A stretch of 9,844 nt of DNA from Pseudomonadota bacterium (GTDB taxonomy: Bacteria > Pseudomonadota > Alphaproteobacteria > Acetobacterales > Acetobacteraceae), in the NCBI GenBank assembly GCA_021841985.1, contig JAKCCP010000403.1:1-9844 (forward strand). Direction: 5' to 3'. Shown here in pieces: positions 1 to 6,788 of this stretch (position 1 is the first letter of the stretch; each line of letters begins with the position of its first letter). The position numbers were made by a program, and so were the translations under genes. The notes under the pieces were generated by a model, which made no database searches, was not told the origin of the DNA, and was given only the letters and a program-made list of their open reading frames with translations.

Positions 1-1531
1 AGTCATAGATATCCTGCAGCCTGACGAAAAACCCCGGCCGTGCCGCGGCCGGGCGCGGGCGCAGCAAGCGGTTGCACAGCATCGGCACCAGGGTCAGCGC
101 GATCATCGCCGAGATGATGATGGTGATCGCGAGCGTGATGGCGAATTCGTGAAATAGCCGCCCCACGACATCGCCCATGAACAACAGCGGGATCAGCACC
201 GCGATCAGCGAGACGGTGAGCGAGATGATGGTGAAGCCGATCTGCGCCGAGCCCTTGAGCGCGGCCACCAGCGCGCTTTCGCCGGCCTCGATGAAGCGCG
301 AGATGTTCTCAATCATCACGATCGCATCATCGACGACGAAGCCGGTGGCGATGGTGAGCGACATCAGCGAGAGATTATCGAGGCTGAAGCCAAGCAGATA
401 CATCACGCCGAGCGTGCCGACCAGCGAGAGTGGCACGGCAAGACTGGGGATAATGGTCGCGGGCACGCTCTGGAGAAAAAGATAAATTACCAGAACGACC
501 AGCACGACGGCGAGTGCTAGCTCGACCTCGACATCGCGCACCGAGGCGCGGATGCTGGTGGTGCGATCGGCGAGCAGCGCGACATTGGCGCTGGCCGGCA
601 AGGTCGATTGCAGTTCCGGCAACAGCGCCTTGACGCGCTCGGCGACGGCAATGACGTTGGCACCGGGCTGGCGCTGGATGTTGAGAATGATCGCCGGCTC
701 CCGGTTCATCCAGGCGGCAAGCTGGGCGTTCTCGGCGCCGTCGATGACGGTTGCGATGTCGGAGAGAAAAACCGGCGCGCCGGCGCGATAGGCGACGACG
801 GCATGGCGGTATTCCTCGGCGGTGGTGAGCTGATCGTTGGTGTTGATCGTGGAAGCCCGCGCCGGCCCGTCGAAGCCGCCCTTGGCGAGGTTGATGTTGA
901 TATTGGTGATGGTGGTGCGGAGATCGTCGATATTGAGCCCGAAGGCGGCCATCGCGGTCGGGTTGATCTGCACCCGCACCGCCGGACGATGGCCCCCGCT
1001 CACGGTGACGAGGCCGACGCCGGCGAGTTCGGAGAGCTTTTGCGCGAGCCGCGTCTCGGCGAGATCCTCAAGCCGGATCAGCGGCAATGTCTTCGACGTC
1101 AGCGCCAGCGTGAGGATCGGCGCGTCGGCGGGATTGACCTTGGCGTAGATCGGCGGCGCCGGCAGATCCGCGGGCAGCAGATTGTTCGCGGCATTGATCG
1201 CGGCCTGCACTTCTTCTTCCGCGACATCGAGGCTGACCGAGAGATTGAATTGCAGGGTGATCATCGAGGCGCCGGCGGCGTTGATCGAGACCATCTGGTT
1301 GAGCCCCGGCATCTGGCCGAGCTGCTCCTCAAGCGGCGCGGTGACGGAGGTCGTCATCACCTCGGGACTGGCGCCGGGGTAAAAGGTCTGCACCTCGATC
1401 GTCGGGTAATCGACCTCGGGCAGCGCCGAGATCGGCAGGAACCCCCAGGCGACGAGGCCGGCGAGCATGAGGGCCACCATCAACAGCGTGGTCGCGACCG
1501 GGCGCTGGATGAAAAGGGCGGAGGGGTTCAC
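1..1531 (-). CDS. mdtB: MdtB-like RND multidrug efflux pump subunit (3' end beyond window)
   Basis: Inner-membrane, proton-driven drug exporter of the HAE1 RND class, expected to work with the MdtA adaptor and an outer-membrane channel. The 510 visible residues cover the N-terminal half: TM1 (about residues 12-32), the first periplasmic porter loop (with [10 protein letters not shown] at 37-46 and NPADAPI at 133-139), then TM2-TM6 from about residue 336. TM4 carries [13 protein letters not shown], and its pair D401-D402 matches the proton-relay aspartates D407/D408 of Acr[11 protein letters not shown] and [10 protein letters not shown] follow. These signatures match Escherichia coli MdtB better than MdtC, by memory of both sequences. 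The start is the GTG at 1529-1531: it is the only start codon between the in-frame mdtA stop and the conserved [12 protein letters not shown] segment. The gene follows mdtA by 18 bp in the same frame. The C-terminal half, and any mdtC partner, lie outside the window. Confidence 0.93.
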   Translation of the reverse strand, partial: MNPSALFIQRPVATTLLMVALMLAGLVAWGFLPISALPEVDYPTIEVQTFYPGASPEVMTTSVTAPLEEQLGQMPGLNQMVSINAAGASMITLQFNLSVSLDVAEEEVQAAINAANNLLPADLPAPPIYAKVNPADAPILTLALTSKTLPLIRLEDLAETRLAQKLSELAGVGLVTVSGGHRPAVRVQINPTAMAAFGLNIDDLRTTITNININLAKGGFDGPARASTINTNDQLTTAEEYRHAVVAYRAGAPVFLSDIATVIDGAENAQLAAWMNREPAIILNIQRQPGANVIAVAERVKALLPELQSTLPASANVALLADRTTSIRASVRDVEVELALAVVLVVLVIYLFLQSVPATIIPSLAVPLSLVGTLGVMYLLGFSLDNLSLMSLTIATGFVVDDAIVMIENISRFIEAGESALVAALKGSAQIGFTIISLTVSLIAVLIPLLFMGDVVGRLFHEFAITLAITIIISAMIALTLVPMLCNRLLRPRPAAARPGFFVRLQDIYD

Positions 1532-1549
1532 GGCGCGCGGTGCCCCGCC

Positions 1550-2803
1550 TCAATGCGCGGGCGTCGCCGCGGCGGGTTGCAGGACCGTGACCTTGGCGCC
1601 ATCGCGCAGCCGGTCGGCGCCATCGACCACGACATGCTCGCCGGGCTTGAGGCCCTCGGTGATCACGCTCTGGTCCTTATTCTGTGGCCCGAGCGTGACG
1701 GGGCGCATGCTGACCGTGTTGTCGGGACCGACAACATAGACATAAGCGCCGGGCGCGCCGGTGAGCACCGCGGCATGCGGCACGAGGGTTGCGTTATGCA
1801 GGGTCTTGACCAGGAGATGGGCGTTGACGAACTGGTTGGGGAAAAGCTCGGTGTTCTTGTTGGCGAACATGGCGCGGAGATTGACCATGCCGGTCGAGGT
1901 GTTGATCTCGCTGTCGATCGCATAGACGGTGCCGTCGGCGAGATGCTGGGTGTCGCTGCGATCAAAGGCCGCGACCTGGAGGGCGCCGCTCGCCTTGAGC
2001 CCGGCGAGAACTTCCGGCACGCTATCTTCGGGCAAGGTAAAAATCACGGTGATCGGCTGGATCTGCGCGATCACCGCAACCCCGGTGGGGCTGCTCGGCT
2101 GGACGAAATTGCCGGGATCGACGAGGCGGAGCCCGATCAGCCCGGTGATGGGCGCGACGATGTGGCAATAAACAAGGTCGAGCTTGGCATTGTCGATCTG
2201 CGCCTGATCGACCTTCACCTTGCCCTCATATTGCTTCACCACATAAACCTGATCCTCGTAGGTCTGGCGCGCGATCGAGTCCTGGCGGTTGAGCGTGTGG
2301 TAGCGCTCGAGATCCATGCGCGCCTGGCCAAGGCTTGCCTGATCGGCGGCGAGCTGGCCCTCGTACTGTTCGAGCATCACCTGATAGGGGCGCGGATCGA
2401 CTAGCGCGATCTCCTGGCCCTGTTTGACGGTCTGGCCTTCCTGGAACTCGACATTCATCAGGTAGCCGGCGATCTGCGAGATCACCGTCACGGTATAGAC
2501 CGGCGTCACGGTGCCAAGCTCGGTCAGCGTGACGGGGAAATCGCCGCTCACCGCCTCGGCCTCGCGCACCGGCTGGGGCAGCGCGCTGGCGGGGGCGATC
2601 GCGGGGCGGTGATGCGTCCCGCGCCCCGGCTTCAGCCACCAGCCAAGCCCGGCGCCGGCGAGCAGCACCAGCGCGAGCCCGAGCGCGAGCCGCCGTTTGC
2701 GCGACGCCGGCCGGGTCTCGGGCGGGGTCTCGGGCGGCCGGACCGCTGGCTCGCGCGGGGCCACCTCCGATCGCGGCGGCTTGCTGGTGACGTGCTGGTC
2801 CAT
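1550..2803 (-). CDS. mdtA: MdtA-like periplasmic adaptor (membrane fusion protein) of RND efflux system
   Basis: HlyD/AcrA-type adaptor that bridges the inner-membrane RND pump and an outer-membrane TolC-like channel. The 417 residues begin with a Pro/Arg-rich cytoplasmic leader (1-37) and one membrane anchor (about 38-57). The first lipoyl half-motif with FQEGQTVKQG (120-129) comes next, then a coiled-coil hairpin (about 140-210) and the second lipoyl half (APITGLIGLRLVDPGNFV, 217-234). The beta-barrel and membrane-proximal domains include FTLPEDSVP (255-263), STGMVNLRAMF (303-313) and LFPNQFVNA (320-328). Length and order match E. coli MdtA (about 415 aa). There is no Cys lipobox, so it is anchored by the helix rather than by lipid. 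The upstream Shine-Dalgarno is poor. It starts the operon with mdtB downstream, and the 439-bp spacer upstream probably holds the promoter. No dedicated regulator gene is visible. Confidence 0.94.
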   Translation of the reverse strand: MDQHVTSKPPRSEVAPREPAVRPPETPPETRPASRKRRLALGLALVLLAGAGLGWWLKPGRGTHHRPAIAPASALPQPVREAEAVSGDFPVTLTELGTVTPVYTVTVISQIAGYLMNVEFQEGQTVKQGQEIALVDPRPYQVMLEQYEGQLAADQASLGQARMDLERYHTLNRQDSIARQTYEDQVYVVKQYEGKVKVDQAQIDNAKLDLVYCHIVAPITGLIGLRLVDPGNFVQPSSPTGVAVIAQIQPITVIFTLPEDSVPEVLAGLKASGALQVAAFDRSDTQHLADGTVYAIDSEINTSTGMVNLRAMFANKNTELFPNQFVNAHLLVKTLHNATLVPHAAVLTGAPGAYVYVVGPDNTVSMRPVTLGPQNKDQSVITEGLKPGEHVVVDGADRLRDGAKVTVLQPAAATPAH

Positions 2804-2927
2804 AGGCGCCTAGGGGGCTGTTCTCGCGTCAGAAGACGAACGGCGGGGCAACGGGGTCAGGGCGGCCATCGCGCCGGGTTCCTAGCCGGGCGGCGCATAT
2901 TCTTGCGGCGGCGGGGCGTAATGACCA

Positions 2928-2955
2928 CCTTGGGATGGCGGCGCCGACCCCAAGG
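2928..2955. repeat. Inverted repeat CCTTGGG / CCCAAGG in the mdtA leader
   Basis: Arms CCTTGGG (2928-2934) and CCCAAGG (2949-2955) are perfect complements around a 14-nt loop that contains the GGCGCC palindrome at 2939-2944. Read as minus-strand RNA, an extra G-U pair extends the stem to 8. It lies about 125 bp upstream of the mdtA start. No T-run follows on either strand, so it is not a standard intrinsic terminator. It may be a leader hairpin or an operator, or it may be chance. Confidence 0.45.
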
Positions 2956-3087
2956 CCGATCAGCGCATACCTGAAGCGGCAGGTTTTCCGCAATCCTTGC
3001 CACGCCCAGGCCAGCCCATGGCAACGCGTCATGGTTTGATCGTTCCTGCATAAGAGAGGCGAACACCATCCTATCTCACCAAAGGCC

Positions 3088-3123
3088 TACGAGCGTCACG
3101 AGACATACGAGCATCACCGCGAA
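3088..3123. repeat. Imperfect 18-bp tandem repeat
   Basis: TACGAGCGTCAC at 3088-3099 recurs as TACGAGCATCAC at 3106-3117, exactly 18 bp apart, with one mismatch in 12. The remaining 6 bp of each unit are diverged. The repeat lies in the non-coding spacer upstream of mdtA. It could be a pair of protein-binding sites or the trace of a small duplication; its function is unknown. Confidence 0.45.
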
Positions 3124-3152
3124 ATTCCAGCCCAGACCCCCCTGACCCAAGC

Positions 3153-3171
3153 CAGCATGATATAGATGCTG
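3153..3171. repeat. Small dyad CAGCAT / ATGCTG
   Basis: Perfect 6-bp arms at 3153-3158 and 3166-3171 flank a 7-nt A/T-rich loop (gatatag). It sits just downstream of the acylase gene end (about 70 bp) and next to the TGTGACA repeats. The stem is too short and lacks a U-tract on the minus strand, so I do not call it a terminator. It could be an operator half of the mdtA regulatory region. Confidence 0.35.
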
Positions 3172-3189
3172 ATTATTGCGGGCCGGCTT

Positions 3190-3213
3190 TTGTCCTGTGA
3201 CATAATGTGACAA
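3190..3213. promoter_or_regulatory. Putative operator: TGTGACA direct repeat, 10-bp period
   Basis: TGTGACA occurs at 3196-3202 and again at 3206-3212, separated by TAA, giving a 10-bp period (one helical turn). The pair is also bracketed by TTGTC (3190-3194) and its complement GACAA (3209-3213). Tandem direct repeats with about one-turn spacing are typical of OmpR/PhoB-family response-regulator sites. The usual PHO box has an 11-bp period, so I do not assign this to PhoB. The site is about 390 bp upstream of mdtA and 30 bp downstream of the acylase stop. Function is inferred only from the repeat geometry. Confidence 0.4.
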
Positions 3214-3242
3214 TCCCTGCCGAGACACGCGCCGCGCTGCTT

Positions 3243-5576
3243 TCAGGGCCGGAGATCGACGCTTGCGCTGACGCTGTCGGGGTCGGGTCCGAGGGTGAGG
3301 GTCGCGCCGTCGCGCCAGGGCGTCAGCAGGTCGCGGGCGTGCGGGCTGAGCAGGTTGCCGGACTCGCCGGGCGCGATCATGAACAGGCTGCGATCGGGTA
3401 GAGCGAGGTCATAGACGCCGCGATAGGAAGCGCCGTGGAGCGCCTCGAACCCATCCGGTCCCATGGCGCCGCGATCGACCGTGCTGTCATCGCCGCTAGC
3501 CGGGATCGCGAGCGTGGCGAGCCGGCCGATCGCGGGCAGGTGCGCGAGCAGCGGATGGGCGAACACCGCCGGATGCACGTCTCCCCAGCGCCAGGCGCTG
3601 AGATTGGGGCCGAGGCGGAGCGCCAGCGTGCCCACCGCGTCATCGAGCGCCTTGGCGAGCCGGCCCGAGCAATCGCCGCCGCACCAAAGGGCCGCGCCTT
3701 CTTGGGTAAAGAGCGAGGCGGTGAATTCGAGCGTCGGCGCCGCCGGATCGCCGAATTTTACGCCCTGTTCGGCCAGCACGCCGGCGGCGAAGCGGCGCAG
3801 CCAGGCGTTGAAAATCAGCGGTTCCGGCCGGTCATGGGCCATCCGCCCGTCCCAGCCCGCGAGCAGGGCGGCCGCCGTGGTGGCAAGGCCGGGCGGCGGC
3901 GAGATGGCGCGGAGATGGGGCAGGATCTGGGCGGCGAAGACGCTCGTGGTATCGGCCTGCATGGTGGCGAAGTCAGCGACATCGGCCTTGCCGATGCCAG
4001 CGAGCAAAGAGCGGATGCGCTCGGCCCGCCAATCCCCCGGCCAGTCGGCGCCGAGGAACACGCCGCCCGCGCCCGCGGCCGGGCCGATCCGTTCGTTGGC
4101 GTTGACCAGCCGCCCGCTGGCGGGCGCGATGAAATGCGGCAGCGCCTCGCCCGCGGCCCAGCCGATCCAGTCATGCGTGGGATCCGCGCCGGGCAGCGGG
4201 GCAGCGCCTTCGGGTGTGCGCCGCAGCGGCACCCGCCCGGTGAGAAAAAGCGCGATTTTCTGGCGATCGGCCACCATGAGATTCTGCACCGGGGCGCTGA
4301 TCAGCGCCGCCGCCGCGCCGGCCTGCTCGACCGTTTCGGCGTGGTTGAGCGACCATAGGCCCAGCGTGGCGGTGCCCGGCCCTTGCAGATTGGCGGCGGC
4401 GAAGGCGAGGAGGCGGGTTTCGCCGGGGATGAGATCGCTGATCACCGGGCCGTGGCGGGTCGCGCGCACGGTCATCAAGACATCCGGCGCGCCCCGCACC
4501 TTGATGCGTTCCTCGCGTAGCCCGAAGGGCAGTGGCCCGGTCGGGCCGAGATAATGGCCGGGATCGAGCGGGGTTTCCGCGAAGACATCCTCGGTATCGG
4601 CGCCGTTGGAGGTGAAACTCCAGGCAATATGGCCGTTCTGGCCGAGCACCAGGAAGGGCACGCCGGGCACCGTGGCGCCGGTCAGAACCCGCTCGGGGGT
4701 GGTCACGCGCACGAGATACCAGAGGCCGGGAAAGCTGAAGCCGAGATGCGGGTCGCCGGCCAGCAGCGGCGCGCCAGTGCGGCTATGCGCGCCATCGACC
4801 GCCCAGGCGTTCGATTCTTCACTGGGCTCGGTGAAGCGGGCGGGAAAGGCCGGGATGGCGGCGAGCAAGGCGCCCGCTTCACTGGCGAAGCGGGCATCCC
4901 CCGGCGCCAGCGCGGCATCCGGCCGCCCCGTTCCCTCAGCCGGCGGCCACAGGGCGGCGATTTTTTCAGGGGAGAGATTTTTCCCCGCGAGCGCCATGCG
5001 CGCCAGCTCCACCCGCTCATTGGCGGCGAGATACCAGCCCATGAGATGCCCCCAGAGCAGCGAATCGACCGGCTGCCAGGGTTCCAGCCGGCGAAAAGCG
5101 ATACATTCGAGGCAGGCGTAGCGCCCCCGCGCGTCGAGCCAGGCATTGACGCCGGCGGCATAGGCGTCGAGCACGGCGCGCGGCGCGGCGGGCAGGCTCG
5201 CGTATTCGGCCAAGGCCGCCTCGCGCAGCCCGAGCGTGCGCATCAGCCGGTCGCTTTTCAGCGCCGCCGGCCCGACGCGTTCGGCGAGCCGGCCGGAGAC
5301 GGTGCGGCGCATCAGCTCCATCTGGAACAGCCGGTCGCGCGCATGGACATAGCCAAGCGCCAACGCCGCGTCGCGCTCGTTGGCCGCCGTGATGCGCGGC
5401 ACGCCGTGGCTGTCGAAGCGGATCGCCACGGGGGCGGAGAGCCCGGCGATATGCAGCACCTCATGGCGGGGCGGCAAGGTGAGCCAGAGCAGGCTGCCGG
5501 CGACGACCACGCCGAGCAGCAGCAGAACCGCCAACCCAGTGCCCAGCCGGCGCAGCCACAGGAAGGTTTTGCGCAT
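3243..5576 (-). CDS. Penicillin acylase family protein (Ntn hydrolase, S45)
   Basis: Self-processing amidase that hydrolyses amide bonds of beta-lactams, acyl-homoserine lactones or other N-acyl compounds; the true substrate cannot be read from sequence. The 777 residues start with a membrane anchor or uncleaved signal (about 6-34). The alpha-chain region follows, with FDSHGVPRITA (54-64) and GYVHARDRLFQMELMRR (75-91), then a linker. The ESNAW motif places the autocatalytic nucleophile at Ser255. H277 in AGDPHLGF is position 23 of the beta chain, the conserved His of many acylases. VNANERI (491-497) supplies the oxyanion Asn, and the tail includes PGESGN (736-741). Length is normal for the family. 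Two Cys pairs (155/158 and 632/636) are unusual. The gene begins 44 bp after the RNase gene, so it is probably the last gene of that operon, perhaps with its own weak promoter. Shine-Dalgarno pairing is weak. Confidence 0.92.
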   Translation of the reverse strand: MRKTFLWLRRLGTGLAVLLLLGVVVAGSLLWLTLPPRHEVLHIAGLSAPVAIRFDSHGVPRITAANERDAALALGYVHARDRLFQMELMRRTVSGRLAERVGPAALKSDRLMRTLGLREAALAEYASLPAAPRAVLDAYAAGVNAWLDARGRYACLECIAFRRLEPWQPVDSLLWGHLMGWYLAANERVELARMALAGKNLSPEKIAALWPPAEGTGRPDAALAPGDARFASEAGALLAAIPAFPARFTEPSEESNAWAVDGAHSRTGAPLLAGDPHLGFSFPGLWYLVRVTTPERVLTGATVPGVPFLVLGQNGHIAWSFTSNGADTEDVFAETPLDPGHYLGPTGPLPFGLREERIKVRGAPDVLMTVRATRHGPVISDLIPGETRLLAFAAANLQGPGTATLGLWSLNHAETVEQAGAAAALISAPVQNLMVADRQKIALFLTGRVPLRRTPEGAAPLPGADPTHDWIGWAAGEALPHFIAPASGRLVNANERIGPAAGAGGVFLGADWPGDWRAERIRSLLAGIGKADVADFATMQADTTSVFAAQILPHLRAISPPPGLATTAAALLAGWDGRMAHDRPEPLIFNAWLRRFAAGVLAEQGVKFGDPAAPTLEFTASLFTQEGAALWCGGDCSGRLAKALDDAVGTLALRLGPNLSAWRWGDVHPAVFAHPLLAHLPAIGRLATLAIPASGDDSTVDRGAMGPDGFEALHGASYRGVYDLALPDRSLFMIAPGESGNLLSPHARDLLTPWRDGATLTLGPDPDSVSASVDLRP

Positions 5577-5620
5577 GCCGCCAGGGTGGCAGATGCCGGC
5601 GGTTGGGGGAAGGTGGGAGA

Positions 5621-6724
5621 TTAGATCGGCACGATCCGCCAGGCATCGAGCGCGAGTCCCGGCTCACTCCGGAGGGCGAGGGCGCGGCCGGCGCGGCGGG
5701 CAAAATCGGCGCGCGCCAGGGTGTCAGCCTCGATCGCCGCGATCACCGCGGGCGCGGCGAGGAGGGCAAGCGGCATCGCCGGCCGGGCGGCGGCGTCCCT
5801 CATCGCCGCGCGCAGTGCCCGGAGGCCGGCGGCGTGCGGCCCGCTTAAATATTCGTGGAGCGGCGGGTGGACGCGCGGGCGGAGGATTTCGGCGAAGCCC
5901 AGCGCGGTGAAGCCGAGCAGGCGCGGGCGCAGCGGATCGGCGGCCAACGCGGCGGCGAGGGCGGGCGCCAGCGTCGCGCGTTTTTTCGACTTCATGCCGG
6001 CGAAATCGATGAGGATCGCGCCGCTCAGATTGCGCAGCCGGATCTGGCGCGCCAGCGCCGGGATCAGCGCCCGGTTGAGCGCTTCCTGGGCCACCCCCTT
6101 GGGCGCGCGCGCGGCGGTCGCGGCGCCGGCGTCGAGGTCGATCGCGGTCAGCGCCGGGGTGGGATGAAACGTGGCGCGCACGCCGCCGGGAAGCGCCGCG
6201 TCGGGTGCGGCGAGTGCCGCGGCCTGGTCCTCGATGCCGGCGTCAAACGCCGCGGCGAGGCAGGTGAGGCGGGACCCAAGCAGCGTGTGGAGCTGGGCGG
6301 CGAGCGCTCCGTCGTCCACGCGCACGGGGGCCTCGGGATAGTGCGCGGCCATTTGCACCAACGGGTGCGGCGCCGGCTGGAGCAGCCGTGGCGGGCCGCC
6401 TGGCGCCTCGCCTGCGAGCGCTTGCAGGCGCGGCCCCTTGCCGCCGAGTGCCGCGCGGCTGACGCGAACCCGGATTAGCGCCCCCTCGGCGAGCTTCGCG
6501 CCACCGGCGGTATCGGGCAGAAACCCCTCGGCGCCAGCGAGGGCGACAAACACCCCGGCCATCGCCGGCACCCGCTTGATCACCCGCCCGAGATGCTCAT
6601 CGCCCACACCATCCGGCGCCCCCGGCCGCCAGAGGCGGTAGTCGAGCAGCGTGCCCTGCCGGTCGGTGAGCGCGATCCGCACTTCTCCCGGAGAAGTCGC
6701 CGCATGTATCGTGACGGATTGCAA
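5621..6724 (-). CDS. rng: Short ribonuclease E/G family protein
   Basis: Endoribonuclease of the Rne/Rng family, acting on A/U-rich single-stranded RNA (rRNA maturation, mRNA decay). With the TTG start at 6722-6724 it has 367 residues. SPGEVRIALTDRQG (11-24) is the usual family opening and is followed by an S1-type segment (about 42-92). Two catalytic metal ligands are visible: D196 in TAIDLDAG (matching D303 of E. coli RNase E) and D240 in AILIDFAGM (matching D346). LGFTALGFAEILRPR (270-284) follows. The Asn two residues after the first ligand in RNase E is Asp here. The Zn-link CPxC motif is absent, as in the short alphaproteobacterial paralogues encoded after maf. The frame stays open 70 codons further upstream, but that part overlaps maf and is Arg-rich, so I reject it. 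GGAG lies 3 nt before the TTG, within a hairpin. Start confidence is lower than gene confidence. Confidence 0.88.
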   Translation of the reverse strand: MQSVTIHAATSPGEVRIALTDRQGTLLDYRLWRPGAPDGVGDEHLGRVIKRVPAMAGVFVALAGAEGFLPDTAGGAKLAEGALIRVRVSRAALGGKGPRLQALAGEAPGGPPRLLQPAPHPLVQMAAHYPEAPVRVDDGALAAQLHTLLGSRLTCLAAAFDAGIEDQAAALAAPDAALPGGVRATFHPTPALTAIDLDAGAATAARAPKGVAQEALNRALIPALARQIRLRNLSGAILIDFAGMKSKKRATLAPALAAALAADPLRPRLLGFTALGFAEILRPRVHPPLHEYLSGPHAAGLRALRAAMRDAAARPAMPLALLAAPAVIAAIEADTLARADFARRAGRALALRSEPGLALDAWRIVPI

Positions 6725-6788
6725 AGGCTCCGCCTTTGCTGGGGTCGAGGGGCAAGGCCCCGCGCCTTGATGGGGCTTTTCCGTCACG
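6710..6788. repeat. Nested palindromic element at the maf-rng junction (REP-like)
   Basis: An outer perfect 8-bp inverted repeat, CGTGACGG (6710-6717) and CCGTCACG (6781-6788), encloses two perfect hairpins. Hairpin 1 has arms GCAAAGGC and GCCTTTGC (6721-6728 and 6732-6739) with a 3-nt loop. Hairpin 2 has arms CAAGGC and GCCTTG (6753-6758 and 6764-6769) with a 5-nt loop. The minus-strand RNA can therefore form a three-way junction. The outer arm at 6781-6788 includes the maf stop codon. The other outer arm lies in the first codons of the RNase gene. Similar G/C-rich palindromes are, to my recollection, dispersed between genes in Acetobacteraceae; copy number here cannot be judged from one window. 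Confidence 0.7.

Larger units (their letters stand above)
2804..3242. other. 439-bp intergenic region upstream of the mdtAB operon
   Basis: This is the only stretch over 300 bp without a convincing gene. It separates the end of the acylase gene from the start of mdtA, so it should hold the efflux operon promoter and leader. The part at about 3060-3215 is visibly richer in A+T than the flanking genes. It contains a TGTGACA direct repeat (3196-3212), a 6-bp-stem dyad (3153-3171), an imperfect 18-bp tandem repeat (3088-3123) and a 7-bp-arm dyad (2928-2955). A minor ACCTG/CAGGT hairpin lies at about 2969-2984. Two short minus-strand ORFs (67 and 70 codons) are present, but they are Arg/Pro-rich, have weaker third-position G/C than the neighbours, and match nothing I recognise. 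I see no clear sigma-70 promoter and no convincing intrinsic terminator for the acylase gene. Confidence 0.8.

Noticed and set aside
608..2404. 598-codon plus-strand ORF opposite mdtB and mdtA
   Set aside because: It lies antisense across two well-recognised genes and their junction, is Arg/Asp/Gly-rich with no recognisable family, and is expected from third-position G/C bias on the coding strand.
2829..3069. Two overlapping minus-strand ORFs of 67 and 70 codons upstream of mdtA
   Set aside because: Arg/Pro/Trp-rich with no recognisable family. The 70-codon frame has about 69% G/C at third positions, lower than the neighbouring genes appear. They could be decayed sequence, but I cannot support a gene.
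3172..3212. Possible plus-strand promoter (TTGCGG ... CATAAT)
   Set aside because: The spacing is 19 bp, the -35 match is weak, and it would fire antisense into the acylase gene with no plus-strand gene downstream.
3190..3213. PHO box or BaeR box at the TGTGACA repeats
   Set aside because: The repeat period is 10 bp instead of 11 for a PHO box, and the sequence does not resemble the E. coli BaeR consensus; kept only as an unassigned operator candidate.
6721..6780. Intrinsic terminator between maf and the RNase gene
   Set aside because: On the transcribed minus strand neither hairpin is followed by a U-run; the TTTT at 6777-6780 is on the plus strand, where no gene ends.
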